Assembly: GCA_965219965.1 (NCBI GenBank) | Contig: OZ244796.1 | Span: 682,001 to 746,000 of the forward strand | DNA length: 64,000 nt | From: G965219965 sp965219965 | GTDB taxonomy: Bacteria; Pseudomonadota; Alphaproteobacteria; RS24 | Reading direction: 5' to 3' | Shown here: piece after piece, positions 1-8,476 of the stretch | Numbering within the stretch: the first letter of the stretch is position 1 | Layout of the letters: each line of letters starts with the position of its first letter | Translations under genes and position numbers: made by a program | Notes under the pieces: model-generated | Database searches by the model: none | The model's input: only the letters and a program-made list of their open reading frames with translations | What the model was told of the DNA's origin: nothing

Positions 1-21
1 CAAAACAGTTCCCTTGCTCAT
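1..21 (-). CDS. ntrC: Nitrogen response regulator NtrC, N-terminal fragment
   Basis: Only the first seven codons (MSKGTVL) lie in the window; the rest runs off the left edge. The ATG overlaps the TGA of the upstream kinase gene by four bases (ATGA), as expected for an ntrB-ntrC operon. The peptide fits the start of a receiver domain, where a short beta strand precedes the acidic pocket. The call rests mainly on position next to a clear NtrB, because so few residues are visible. Confidence 0.6.
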
Positions 22-1169
22 AATTTTTCCTCGCTCATTACGTTAGGGGGCGTAGAAATCTGCGTGTCTGCCGCTGGCATTAAAATTCTAAAAACCGTGC
101 GCCCTGCTTGGCTGTCACATTCAATCACGCCGCCATGGTCGCCAATGATTTTAGCCACTAAAGCCAGCCCCAAACCCGTGCCGCCCGATTTATCGGTGAC
201 AAAGGGTTCAAAAATAATTGCCTTCAAATCATCCGCAATGCCAATGCCATTATCAATCACGCTAAATTCAAGCGGCAGGCTAATGCGTTTGCTTCTGCCC
301 GATAAAGCCATACGCACGCCTGGCCGATAGGCCGTTTGCAATGTAATTTCTCCACTTCTGCCCGAAACAGCAATGGCTTCGGCAGCATTTTTCACAAGAT
401 TGAGAAAAACTTGTATCAACTGGTCTTTATTACCCTTTAAGGGCGGTAAGGACGGGTCATATATTTCCTTCAGGCTGATATTTTTAGCAAAGCCCGTGCG
501 TGCAAGATAGCTAACATGTTTCAGCACGGAATGAATATTAACATCTTCAGCAAAATCTTTCGGCCTGTCAGTAAAAATTTCAAACTCATCTACTAAACCA
601 GCAATGCGGTCTGTTTCACGGCAAATCAGGTTGGTTAATTCTTTATCTGGTTCACTGAGTTCGCTTTCCAATAATTGCGCTGCGCCGCGAATACCCGAAA
701 GCGGGTTTTTAATTTCATGCGCCAGCATGGCCGCCATACCCGAAACTGAACGCACCGCACCACGATGAGTCACTTGCTGGCCAATTTTTGACGCAATGGA
801 GCGCGGCTGAATGATAAGCAAAACCTGCTGCGTATTTTCTTCGCCCACCGCGCTAAGCTGCACATCAACAAGATGCTTGCCGCCGCTTGAACTGGCCGCA
901 CCAGCCGCGCTGGGACGCGACGTGCCTAAATCAAGCGCATATTCACTGGCCGAATGGCCATCTCGTATAACCTGTTCAATCAGTCCAATAAGTGGGCTAC
1001 CAAAGGGCAATTGCTCAGCAATATTTTTACCAATTAGAATATTCCGACTGGTGGCAAAAAATTCCTCGCCCGATAAATTAACAAAATCTATCCGCCCTTC
1101 TTTATTCAACACCAAAATGGGGGGCGGCAAATGGGTTAAAATGGTTAAAGCGGAAATGGTTTGAGTCAT
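18..1169 (-). CDS. ntrB: Nitrogen regulation sensor histidine kinase NtrB
   Basis: Cytoplasmic histidine kinase of about 383 residues that phosphorylates or dephosphorylates NtrC according to nitrogen status, through PII in characterised relatives. There is an N-terminal PAS domain (about residues 10-125) and no membrane segment. The H-box AHEIKNPLSGIRGAAQLLE follows with its histidine near 151, then the N-box FLNLVKNAAEA near 257 and the ATP-binding motifs DNGIG near 307 and GGTGLG near 330. A low-complexity Ala/Ser insert sits inside the PAS region (about 84-97). The ATG at 1169 shares its A with the TGA of dusB; a GTG one codon upstream is the alternative. The operon is dusB-ntrB-ntrC. Confidence 0.93.
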   Translation of the reverse strand: MTQTISALTILTHLPPPILVLNKEGRIDFVNLSGEEFFATSRNILIGKNIAEQLPFGSPLIGLIEQVIRDGHSASEYALDLGTSRPSAAGAASSSGGKHLVDVQLSAVGEENTQQVLLIIQPRSIASKIGQQVTHRGAVRSVSGMAAMLAHEIKNPLSGIRGAAQLLESELSEPDKELTNLICRETDRIAGLVDEFEIFTDRPKDFAEDVNIHSVLKHVSYLARTGFAKNISLKEIYDPSLPPLKGNKDQLIQVFLNLVKNAAEAIAVSGRSGEITLQTAYRPGVRMALSGRSKRISLPLEFSVIDNGIGIADDLKAIIFEPFVTDKSGGTGLGLALVAKIIGDHGGVIECDSQAGRTVFRILMPAADTQISTPPNVMSEEKL

Positions 1170-2188
1170 CACGCCGCCACCTTACAAGATATTTCAGGTG
1201 GCAAATCATAAAGTCGTTCAATTTGTTCATGCACGGCTTCGGCTTTGTTTAGCTGGCAAATCTGCCCGCGAAAATTTTTAGCCAAATCGGTCGCGCCCAA
1301 ATGGCTATCCACAAAAGCAGCAAGATGTTTACGCGCCATTTTCACGCCCAATGGTGTGCCATAAAGCGTCATCATTTCTTCATACCAATCTTGCACCATT
1401 TTTCTTTGCACTTGCGGTGATGGATCGGCGAGCGCGTGACCTGTTTCTAAATAATGGGCGACTTGCTTCAAAAGCCATGGACGCCCCAAAGCCGCTCGGC
1501 CAATCATTACCCCCGCCGCCCCCGATTGTTTGAGTGCCATGGCGGCATCTTGCGGCGTTGCAATATCACCATTGACAATAACCGGAATATTAACAGCCCG
1601 CACCGTGTCGCGCACAGCTTGCCAATTGGCACGGCCTTTATAAAATTGCGCCCGTGTGCGCCCATGCACCACAACCATTTGCACACCCGCCTGCTCGGCC
1701 TTCATAGCAATGGCAGGCGCGTTGAGATTTTTCCAATCCCAACCCAGCCGCATTTTTAATGTCACTGGCACATGCACAGCATCCACTGTGGCTTTAATTA
1801 AAGCCAAAGCCCGTTGCTCATCGCGCATCAGTGCCGAACCAGACAGCCCGCCCGTTACCTGCCGTGATGGGCAGCCCATATTAATGTCAATGATATTCGC
1901 GCCCGCCTGCTCGGCTAGTTTCGCGCCTTCAGCCATCCAATGCGGGTCACGACCTGCAAGCTGGATAATAAAGGGTGTGAATTGCCCACCGCCTGCCGCC
2001 CGCCGCACCACATCGGGGCGGGCTTTGACCAGCTCTTCACTGGCCACCATTTCCGAAACAACCCATTGCGTGCCACACCGCGCTACCAGCCGCCGAAAAG
2101 GCAAATCGGTAATGCCCGACATGGGCGCAAGGCTTACGAAACCCGCATGGGCGGCAGTTTGAGAGAATTTTCCACGCCGAATGGTCAT
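1169..2188 (-). CDS. dusB: tRNA-dihydrouridine synthase DusB (NifR3 family)
   Basis: FMN- and NADPH-dependent enzyme that reduces specific uridines in the tRNA D-loop. The 339-residue protein has the expected TIM-barrel start (LAPMSGITDLPFRR). The signature DINMGCPSRQVTGG holds the catalytic cysteine at about residue 106, the substrate/FMN region is LKMRLGWDW, and the phosphate-binding loop is IVNGDI followed by GVMIGRAALGRPW. It is the first gene of the dusB-ntrB-ntrC transcript, the position of nifR3 in Rhodobacter and relatives. The start ATG at 2188 has only a weak ribosome binding site. Confidence 0.95.
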   Translation of the reverse strand: MTIRRGKFSQTAAHAGFVSLAPMSGITDLPFRRLVARCGTQWVVSEMVASEELVKARPDVVRRAAGGGQFTPFIIQLAGRDPHWMAEGAKLAEQAGANIIDINMGCPSRQVTGGLSGSALMRDEQRALALIKATVDAVHVPVTLKMRLGWDWKNLNAPAIAMKAEQAGVQMVVVHGRTRAQFYKGRANWQAVRDTVRAVNIPVIVNGDIATPQDAAMALKQSGAAGVMIGRAALGRPWLLKQVAHYLETGHALADPSPQVQRKMVQDWYEEMMTLYGTPLGVKMARKHLAAFVDSHLGATDLAKNFRGQICQLNKAEAVHEQIERLYDLPPEISCKVAA

Positions 2189-2210
2189 TTTGAAGGCACA
2201 CCTGAAAACT

Positions 2211-2225
2211 GATTAAATTTTAATC
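2211..2225. repeat. AT-rich palindrome in the dusB/ispDF divergent promoter region
   Basis: GATTAAATTTTAATC is a perfect 7-bp inverted repeat around a central T, in the 125-bp gap between the divergent dusB and ispDF. It lies 23 bp from the dusB start and could be an operator or part of the promoters. No confident -35/-10 pair was assigned. Nothing else was recognised in this gap. Confidence 0.3.
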
Positions 2226-2313
2226 AATTTAAGCGGAAAACAGCGCAAGCGGCAAGGCTGAAAAGGCGTAAAAATCCCTCGCCAAGCCGCGTAACAGGCA
2301 TTAGATTGAGCGC

Positions 2314-3507
2314 ATGGTGGCCAAAGCGCAGAAAAATCAAATCACCGCCCTTATTCTTGCCGCTGGGCGCGGCACACGAGCGCAGCAAGGCGATGCCCTG
2401 CCCAAGCAATATCGGACGGCGGGTAGCGGGGCTGTGGTTTTGGCCCAAAGCCTGCACCGCTTTGCGGCGCATCAGAAAATTGACCGTATCCTGCCCGTCA
2501 TTCACCCCGATGACCAGCCGCTTTATCAAGCCGCCACAATTAAAACCGATAAGCTCTTGCCGCCGGTCATGGGTGGCAAAACGCGGCAAGAATCGGTTCT
2601 CAATGGGCTTTTGGCTTTGGCAAAACAAAACCCGCCCGATTTGGTTTTAATCCATGATGCGGTGCGCCCTTTTGTTAGCACCCCGCTTATTGATGGAGTC
2701 ATTGACGGGCTGGCCACGCATGATGCCGCTTTGCCTGTTTTGAATGTCACCGACACAATTAAGCAAATCAGCGCAGATGGCGTGACAACAGTGCCGCGTG
2801 AAAACTTAAAACGCGCACAAACCCCGCAAGGTTTTGTGTTTGATAAAATCCTGCCCGTGCATAAAAACGCCGCCAGCAATGGCACGCACGCCCCCGATGA
2901 TGCTGCCTTAGCTGAAGCGGCGGGTTTGAGCATTGCCCTAACGCAAGGCGAGGCAGCCAATATCAAACTCACCACCCCGCAGGATTTTGCAAATTTGGTG
3001 GGGCATATGCAAACCCACACCGCTATGGGCTTTGATGTGCATCGCTTTGGCGCGGGCGATGCGGTGCGCTTGGGCGGGGTGAAAATCCCCCATAGCCACA
3101 GCCTTATCGGCCATTCTGATGCAGATGTCGTGTTGCACGCTTTAACCGACGCGCTATTGGGAACGTTGGGGGCAGGCGATATTGGCACGCATTTCCCACC
3201 CGACGACCCGACTCATAAAAACCGCGACTCGGCTGATTTTTTGCGCTTTGGCGTAGAGAAAATCGCCGAAGCGGGCGGGCAAATTATCCATCTTGATGTC
3301 ACACTTATATGTGAAGCACCGAAAATCGCGCCGCATCGGGAAACCATGCAGGCGCGTATTGGGGAAATATGCGGGCTGGCCGCCAATCGAGTGAGCGTCA
3401 AAGCCACCACAACTGAAAAGCTCGGCTTTACGGGGCGCGGCGAAGGCATTGCCGCACAGGCTATTGCCAGCGTCCGCCTGCCCACCGCCGAAATAGAGGA
3501 GAAATAA
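2314..3507 (+). CDS. ispDF: Bifunctional IspD/IspF, MEP isoprenoid pathway
   Basis: A fusion of 2-C-methyl-D-erythritol 4-phosphate cytidylyltransferase and 2-C-methyl-D-erythritol 2,4-cyclodiphosphate synthase, 397 residues. The IspD half (about 8-230) has the nucleotide-binding loop LILAAGRGTR, the segment IHDAVRPF near 113 and RAQTPQGF near 167. The IspF half starts near 238 with GFDVHRFG (metal ligands Asp241 and His243), continues with IGHSDADVVLHALTDALLG, and ends with KATTTEKLGFTGRGEG. The fusion is common in Alphaproteobacteria. ATG 2314 is the first start before the nucleotide-binding loop. It heads the ispDF-pgpA-pncC operon; dxr lies at 38.8-39.9 kb. Confidence 0.96.
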   Translation: MVAKAQKNQITALILAAGRGTRAQQGDALPKQYRTAGSGAVVLAQSLHRFAAHQKIDRILPVIHPDDQPLYQAATIKTDKLLPPVMGGKTRQESVLNGLLALAKQNPPDLVLIHDAVRPFVSTPLIDGVIDGLATHDAALPVLNVTDTIKQISADGVTTVPRENLKRAQTPQGFVFDKILPVHKNAASNGTHAPDDAALAEAAGLSIALTQGEAANIKLTTPQDFANLVGHMQTHTAMGFDVHRFGAGDAVRLGGVKIPHSHSLIGHSDADVVLHALTDALLGTLGAGDIGTHFPPDDPTHKNRDSADFLRFGVEKIAEAGGQIIHLDVTLICEAPKIAPHRETMQARIGEICGLAANRVSVKATTTEKLGFTGRGEGIAAQAIASVRLPTAEIEEK

Positions 3508-3508
3508 G

Positions 3509-4030
3509 ATGCCCAATATATTTAAGATGTTCAAACCCCACCCCCTGCCGACGGGCTTGCATTTCTTCTCGCCCATCGTCTTGCTGGCCAGTTTTGGCGG
3601 CAGTGGCTTTTTGCGTCCCGCATCGGGCAGTTGGGGGAGCCTTGCCGCTTTACCATTTGGGATTTTTATATTGTTATATTTCAATAATTTAATACTGATT
3701 ATCTTATCTATTACTTTATTTATAATTGGCCTCTGGGCGACCCATTATTGGCTACAAAAAGACACCAATTCCGACCCTTCCGCCGTGGTGATTGACGAAG
3801 CCGCCGGACAATGGCTCACTCTTGCCTTTATCACGCCTGAGCAACTTTCTTGGGTCAGTATTTTGGCCGCTTTCCTTCTCTTTCGGCTATTTGATATTAT
3901 CAAACCATGGCCGGCCAGCTATGTTGATAAGCACATGCTGGGCGCGTGGGGTGTGATGCTGGATGATATGCTCGCCGCCATGATGGCAGGCGTGTTGCTT
4001 TATTTTGGGTGGTCTTATGTCCTTATTTGA
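3509..4030 (+). CDS. pgpA: Phosphatidylglycerophosphatase A
   Basis: Inner-membrane enzyme that removes the phosphate from phosphatidylglycerophosphate to give phosphatidylglycerol; 173 residues with several hydrophobic helices. Family signatures are present in order: a Gly/Ser-rich segment ending SGSWGSLAALPFG, DPSAVVIDEAAGQWL, FRLFDIIKPWPASYVD, and the C-terminal GVMLDDMLAAMMAGV. It starts one base after the ispDF stop, and its 3' end overlaps pncC by 14 bases, so translational coupling is likely. Confidence 0.93.
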   Translation: MPNIFKMFKPHPLPTGLHFFSPIVLLASFGGSGFLRPASGSWGSLAALPFGIFILLYFNNLILIILSITLFIIGLWATHYWLQKDTNSDPSAVVIDEAAGQWLTLAFITPEQLSWVSILAAFLLFRLFDIIKPWPASYVDKHMLGAWGVMLDDMLAAMMAGVLLYFGWSYVLI

Positions 4031-4514
4031 TGCCGCATTGCTGGCGCAAACCGAAAACCTATTGCACCGCGCAAAGGCAAAGCAATGGCGCATTGCTTGC
4101 GCTGAATCCTGCACAGGCGGGCTAATTGCTGGATTATTAACTGAAATATCGGGCGCGTCAGAAGTTATCGGGCGCAGTTTTGTCACCTATTCCAATCGTG
4201 CCAAGCATGAATTGCTCGGCGTAGAGCAAGCCTTGCTTGAAAAACATGGCGCGGTGAGCGAAGCGGTCGCTTGCGCGATGGCACAAGGGGCATTTGACCA
4301 CACAAATGCACAGCTCACACTAGCCGTATCGGGCATTGCGGGGCCAGATGGCGGCACAGATAGCAAACCCGTCGGCACGGTTCATATGGCCACTGCCACG
4401 GCGCAAGGCGTCGTGCATATTAAGCAAAATTTCGGGGCTATAGGCCGCCATGAAGTGCGTATGGCCAGCATTGCGGCGGGCATAGATATGCTTGCCGACC
4501 GCCTGAATAATTAA
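4017..4514 (+). CDS. pncC: Nicotinamide-nucleotide amidase PncC (CinA C-terminal family)
   Basis: A stand-alone CinA C-terminal domain of 165 residues. The family hydrolyses the amide of nicotinamide mononucleotide in pyridine nucleotide salvage. Seen are CAESCTGGLIAG near the N terminus, VTYSNRAKHELLGV, AVSGIAGPDGGT and KPVGTVHMA, the conserved blocks of the family. The ATG at 4017 lies inside the end of pgpA. The gene converges on ratA and the two coding ends overlap by four bases. Confidence 0.92.
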   Translation: MSLFDAALLAQTENLLHRAKAKQWRIACAESCTGGLIAGLLTEISGASEVIGRSFVTYSNRAKHELLGVEQALLEKHGAVSEAVACAMAQGAFDHTNAQLTLAVSGIAGPDGGTDSKPVGTVHMATATAQGVVHIKQNFGAIGRHEVRMASIAAGIDMLADRLNN

Positions 4515-4960
4515 GTGCCATATAAAATATCGGCGCGCGTTTCAAAAGCGCGGATAAATTTTTCCACCGCCGCCCCCGTCATCGGCGTGGCGAGGTGGCG
4601 CAAAAAGGACAAGCGGAAATCAAAATCCAACAGAAAATGAATATCGCACCCCGTTTGGCTTGGCTCAAACTGCCAGCGATTATCCAATTTCTTAAACGGC
4701 CCGCTGACCTGCGCCACATTGATTGTCAAATCCGTCGGGTCTAAGACAATCTGGCTGGTATAATGCTCATGGATAATTTTATAGCGAATATCCAAATCAG
4801 CCCGCATCACGCTTGTGCCATCGGGCTGAGGGGTAACATCACGCACGCATGAAGCCGTGCAGTAAGGCACAAAATCGCTATATTGCCCGACATCGGCAAC
4901 CAAATCATACATTTGCTGGGCGGTGTGCGGACTGGGGCGCATCAAACGAATAGCGGCCAT
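4511..4960 (-). CDS. ratA: RatA/COQ10-type START-domain protein
   Basis: 149-residue polyketide-cyclase/START-fold protein of the RatA-COQ10 family. Bacterial members are linked to ubiquinone chaperoning, and E. coli RatA was described as affecting ribosome subunit association; which role applies here is not shown by sequence. The N terminus has the typical block MYDLVADVGQYSDFVPYC, and the middle shows WQFEPSQTGCDIHFLLDF. It follows lipA by three bases on the same strand, a pairing conserved in Alphaproteobacteria, and is almost certainly cotranscribed with it. Confidence 0.88.
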   Translation of the reverse strand: MAAIRLMRPSPHTAQQMYDLVADVGQYSDFVPYCTASCVRDVTPQPDGTSVMRADLDIRYKIIHEHYTSQIVLDPTDLTINVAQVSGPFKKLDNRWQFEPSQTGCDIHFLLDFDFRLSFLRHLATPMTGAAVEKFIRAFETRADILYGT

Positions 4961-4963
4961 GCC

Positions 4964-5935
4964 CTATCCGTCCGTTTTGCCTGCCAGCCTTGCGGTGCGC
5001 TCGGCCTGCAAAGCGGCAAAATCCTCATCAGCATGATAAGAAGAACGGGTCAAAGGCGTAGATGATACCAACAAAAAGCCCTTAGCGCGTGCTGTGACCG
5101 CATAGCTTTCAAATTCTTCTGGCGTGACAAAACGGTCAATGGGCGCATGTTTGCGGGTCGGCTGTAAATATTGTCCAATAGTCATAAAATCAACATTGGC
5201 CGCACGCATATCATCCATCACTTGCATGACTTCTTCACGGCTTTCACCCAACCCAACCATAATGCCCGATTTGGTGAACATATTGGCATCTAGTTCTTTA
5301 ACTTGCTGTAAAAGACGCAAAGAATGGAAATAACGCGCCCCCGGGCGAATGTTAAGATAAAGGCGCGGCGTGGTTTCCAAATTATGATTAAACACATCTG
5401 GCTGAGCGGCGACGACAATTTCCACGGCTCCATCTTTTCGCAAAAAATCAGGCGTTAAAATTTCAATTGTGGTTTGCGGGGAAGCGGCACGGATGGCTTT
5501 AATGGTTGCGGCAAAATGCGTCGCACCACCATCATCTAAATCATCGCGGTCAACAGATGTAATCACCACATGGCGCAAGCCCAATTTCGCCACCGCATCA
5601 CCGACACGGCGCGGCTCATCTGTATCCAGCGCATTAGGAATGCCCGTTGTGACATTGCAAAAAGCACAGGCACGGGTGCAAATCTCGCCCATAATCATCA
5701 TGGTGGCGTGTTTTTTTGACCAACATTCGCCGATATTCGGACACGCCGCCTCTTCGCAAACCGTCACCAAATGATTATCGCGCACGATTTTTTGCGTTTC
5801 AGCATAAACAGGCGATGCTGGGGCTTTAACCCGTATCCAATCGGGCTTACGCATAAGCGCACTATCTGGACGATTGGCTTTTTCCGGATGGCGTGGCCGC
5901 GCTGGATCGGTCAAATTATCAATAATAACGGCCAT
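4964..5935 (-). CDS. lipA: Lipoyl synthase LipA
   Basis: Radical SAM enzyme that inserts two sulfurs into protein-bound octanoyl chains to form lipoyl cofactor; about 323 residues. The auxiliary cluster motif is CEEAACPNIGEC, and the radical SAM motif CTRACAFCN gives CX3CX2C. The C-terminal RSSYHADE supplies the conserved serine ligand of the auxiliary cluster. The ATG at 5935 is preferred over an upstream TTG because AGGAG lies seven bases upstream of it. In many relatives pyruvate dehydrogenase genes lie between ftsB and lipA; here the gap is only about 50 bases. Confidence 0.97.
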   Translation of the reverse strand: MAVIIDNLTDPARPRHPEKANRPDSALMRKPDWIRVKAPASPVYAETQKIVRDNHLVTVCEEAACPNIGECWSKKHATMMIMGEICTRACAFCNVTTGIPNALDTDEPRRVGDAVAKLGLRHVVITSVDRDDLDDGGATHFAATIKAIRAASPQTTIEILTPDFLRKDGAVEIVVAAQPDVFNHNLETTPRLYLNIRPGARYFHSLRLLQQVKELDANMFTKSGIMVGLGESREEVMQVMDDMRAANVDFMTIGQYLQPTRKHAPIDRFVTPEEFESYAVTARAKGFLLVSSTPLTRSSYHADEDFAALQAERTARLAGKTDG

Positions 5936-5986
5936 CAAGAGGCTCCTTTTACATTCAGCCTCTTATAGCCCAGAATATGGAGAAAA

Positions 5987-6352
5987 TTAAGAGTCGTTTC
6001 GGCCAATTTTTGGGTCAAAAATAAGGATATTTTCATCTGGATAGGCGAAGCCCAGCACTTTACGCACCCGTTCTTCCAAAAAATCCCTATCAGGATTATC
6101 GCCTGACAGCAGGTCAATTTTACGGCGCAAATCGGCATTTTTAGCTTGAAGTTCGGCCAGCATAGCCTGATGGGTGTGCTTTTTATCTTGCAAAAGATTA
6201 AGCGCAATCAGCCCGCGCTCGCCATGGGCGGCATGAAAGCCCAAATAAACCACACCAAACAGCAAAGCCAAAGACAGCGCAAAACGCCGCACAAAATAGA
6301 CCATGCGGCCTATGGCTTCAATACAAACATAATATGAGGCAAAACGAATCAT
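5987..6352 (-). CDS. ftsB: Septum formation initiator FtsB/DivIC family
   Basis: Small bitopic division protein of 121 residues. A single membrane helix (FALSLALLFGVVYLGF, about residues 24-39) is followed by a coiled-coil region (about 53-85) and the short motif DFLEERVRKVLGFAYPDE, typical of DivIC/FtsB of Alphaproteobacteria. FtsB bridges FtsL and FtsQ at the divisome. Start choice is open: ATG 6352 has a GGGGG sequence just upstream, while ATG 6304 gives a 105-residue protein closer to family length. Its upstream DNA is the restriction-modification island, so its original link to eno transcription has probably been altered. Confidence 0.85.
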   Translation of the reverse strand: MIRFASYYVCIEAIGRMVYFVRRFALSLALLFGVVYLGFHAAHGERGLIALNLLQDKKHTHQAMLAELQAKNADLRRKIDLLSGDNPDRDFLEERVRKVLGFAYPDENILIFDPKIGRNDS

Positions 6353-6360
6353 GCCCCCAA

Positions 6361-6379
6361 CGAATCACAAAGTGATTCG
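6361..6379. repeat. Perfect hairpin upstream of ftsB
   Basis: CGAATCAC-AAA-GTGATTCG is an inverted repeat with 8-bp arms and a 3-base loop, between the restriction nuclease stop and the ftsB start. It lies only nine bases from ATG 6352. No T-run follows it on the minus strand, so a simple terminator is unlikely. It could be an operator, a processing site, or the left boundary of the island. Confidence 0.45.
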
Positions 6380-6446
6380 CTTCGTCAATAGAAAAGTGAA
6401 AAACCCTTCGAGTCAGAGGTTTCTAAGGATTCTCACGCCCTCCACT

Positions 6447-7412
6447 CTAGACATTTTGTTTATTGGACTGGAAATTTAGCAAATAGGTTTCTTCATCAAT
6501 TTTAGCAAATGTCACATCCGTTCGGCCATATTCATCAAGATGCTGTCGGGTTACATATCCACCAGACGGCGCACCCATCCTCGCCCGTAAGTATTCACCA
6601 AGAAAAGCATTGCTCTGTTTAGTTTCTAACCCCTTACCACCATCCTGCGCCCTTACCATGATAAAACTTTCGCCATCATCTGTTAGAACTGTAAACGGTT
6701 CTTTTACATCAGGAAAGAATCCAGAACGGCCTATTTCTGCAGGAATGTTAATATAAGCTTGATTTTTATCTCTACCGACACGCTGCCCCCAGTTAATACC
6801 AGACTTATCAGGAGTTTCTCCTGTCTGTTTCACGAGGAGACTTAGAGTAACTGTTTCATAATCATTACGCTTATCAACTTTCTGTTTTTGTCTAGGCTCG
6901 GGTCTAGGTCTAGCCTCAGAAAACATAACTTTTTTCTCAATATTCTTATCTAAACAATCGGCTGTTTGTTGAAAAATATCATCATAAAAGGTCGCCGTTG
7001 CATCACTGGAAACACTTCCCATCGTTTCTATTTGGTTTTTATGAAAAGCGGTAAGTGTATAATTTGCAGAACCCAAAAAGCCAACAAAAGGCTTCTTACC
7101 TTTTAACCAACAATAGGTTTTAGCGTGAACAGGGTTACTTCCGACAACATAGCGGCAAGAAAAATCCATCCCATAGGGCTTTTGTTTGGCGAGATTCTGG
7201 AAAGCAAAATGTTGAGCTTTTCCTATACCATCTCGCTTTGTCATCCCTACAATCAGTTCAATACCGATTTTCTTACTAAGCTCACGAAGATGTTCCATAT
7301 GCTTATCAGCCATTGCCGCCGTAGCAAACCCACTCACAATTCGCAAACGATTGATGCCACTCTCTTTAGCTGGCTCTATCAATACCGTGTCAAACAAGTT
7401 TTCATTCAACAT
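6447..7412 (-). CDS. PLD-fold type II restriction endonuclease, NgoFVII-like
   Basis: 321-residue protein whose N-terminal half fits the phospholipase D-like nuclease fold. HAKTYCWLKG near residue 95 supplies the His-x-Lys of a single HKD motif, followed by FLGSANYTLTAFHKNQIE. In the NgoFVII/BfiI-type enzymes such a domain dimerises to form one active site and cleaves DNA without metal. The C-terminal half (about 175-315) has no motif I can name but would be the DNA-recognition part, as in NgoFVII-family nucleases. The gene overlaps the stop of the methyltransferase by seven bases, so methylation would be established before or with cleavage. The recognition sequence cannot be read from the protein. 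Confidence 0.75.
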   Translation of the reverse strand: MLNENLFDTVLIEPAKESGINRLRIVSGFATAAMADKHMEHLRELSKKIGIELIVGMTKRDGIGKAQHFAFQNLAKQKPYGMDFSCRYVVGSNPVHAKTYCWLKGKKPFVGFLGSANYTLTAFHKNQIETMGSVSSDATATFYDDIFQQTADCLDKNIEKKVMFSEARPRPEPRQKQKVDKRNDYETVTLSLLVKQTGETPDKSGINWGQRVGRDKNQAYINIPAEIGRSGFFPDVKEPFTVLTDDGESFIMVRAQDGGKGLETKQSNAFLGEYLRARMGAPSGGYVTRQHLDEYGRTDVTFAKIDEETYLLNFQSNKQNV

Positions 7413-8476
7413 TGACTAGCTATCTCATGTTTTTTTAACGCCCTCAGCACGGCAAGAAATATCTGCCTCGCACCTTCAGGTGGCACGGCCATACCAATTT
7501 GTCGCCTAACAGACTCCTTCCCACCCAGAAAGACAAAATCGTCTGGGAAGGATTGAAGCCTCGCACGTTCTCTGTTAGTCAAAGCCCTATTTTCTTTCCA
7601 ATGATAAACATGCGTTCCTCCACCACCAGAGCCTGTAACGGTATAGGATGGTTTATCGGCTTGCAACCGTTTATAAATCTGACTGATTGTTGCACCGCTT
7701 TTAAGAGACAGTTTGAGATGTTTTGGCAAATCAGCCGTAAATGCGTTTTCCCCCTGCTTGATATGCTTTAACCTTTCAACAACAGTTGCAGATTGTTTAG
7801 TCGGCTCATGATTGTCAGCATCGGGACTTATGCCAGATAAAGCTGTTTTACAAGTTACAGGGTTATCTTTTGTTGTCGGTTTAGCGTGGTTAAAATTTTG
7901 AATATCCAAATCTTTCCTAAACCCAATAATAATAATCCTATGACGTGACTGTGGAACGCCATATTCTTCAAAGCGATAAATACGCGGGAAGACATCATAA
8001 CCTGCATCTTCCATAGCAGATAAAATAACACCCAAAGCATTACCACTAGAAGCCAAACCACCAACATTTTCAGCAACAAAAAACAGCGGTTTTTGGACTT
8101 GTAAAACACGGATACCCCAGAGATAAAGGCCACCATATCGCCCAGAAAGACCCTGTCGGTCGCCTACCATGCTAAAATCATTACAAGGAAACCCGAAAAC
8201 AAGGCCATCAATGGACGGCAGAGCTTTAATATCTAAATCCTTAACATCCCCACAAAATACGCCCTCATTATCAATGGGCAGGTTGTGCTTAAAAGTATCA
8301 CAAGCATCACCGTCCATATCGTTAATCCACACATGACGAAATTTGCCGCACCGATTCTCGGCCTTATGGCTACCGAGTGCCATGCCGCCTGCACCAGCAA
8401 ACAGCTCCCCTAACTTGTAGGTTTGTTTGCCTTGAACAGAAACCTCTGTTTTAGGTAAAGCCACTTTGATATCCAC
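7406..8476 (-). CDS. DNA (cytosine-5)-methyltransferase
   Basis: 356-residue C5 methyltransferase with the conserved blocks in order. Motif I is LGELFAGAGGMALG (AdoMet). Motif IV is FGFPCNDFSMVGDR with the catalytic Cys. Then come motif VI AENVGG, motif VIII QSRHRIIIIGFRKD, a variable target-recognition region (about 190-270), and motifs IX-X (RERARLQSFPDDF and RRQIGMAVPP). It is paired with the overlapping PLD-type nuclease as a type II restriction-modification system. Start is a GTG at 8476 preceded by a purine-rich AAGGTAGGGG; no ATG lies between this point and motif I. No Vsr-like repair gene is present. Confidence 0.93.
   Translation of the reverse strand: MDIKVALPKTEVSVQGKQTYKLGELFAGAGGMALGSHKAENRCGKFRHVWINDMDGDACDTFKHNLPIDNEGVFCGDVKDLDIKALPSIDGLVFGFPCNDFSMVGDRQGLSGRYGGLYLWGIRVLQVQKPLFFVAENVGGLASSGNALGVILSAMEDAGYDVFPRIYRFEEYGVPQSRHRIIIIGFRKDLDIQNFNHAKPTTKDNPVTCKTALSGISPDADNHEPTKQSATVVERLKHIKQGENAFTADLPKHLKLSLKSGATISQIYKRLQADKPSYTVTGSGGGGTHVYHWKENRALTNRERARLQSFPDDFVFLGGKESVRRQIGMAVPPEGARQIFLAVLRALKKHEIASQC

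Noticed and set aside
2526..3188. 220-codon minus-strand frame opposite ispDF
   Set aside because: ispDF matches both enzyme families across its whole length; the opposite frame has no recognisable motif and is a by-product of the GC-rich third positions.
6380..6446. tRNA-like or att-like fragment next to the restriction nuclease
   Set aside because: A stretch with CTCGAAGG and GAATC looked like part of a tRNA, but no acceptor stem or full cloverleaf can be built and no integrase is nearby.
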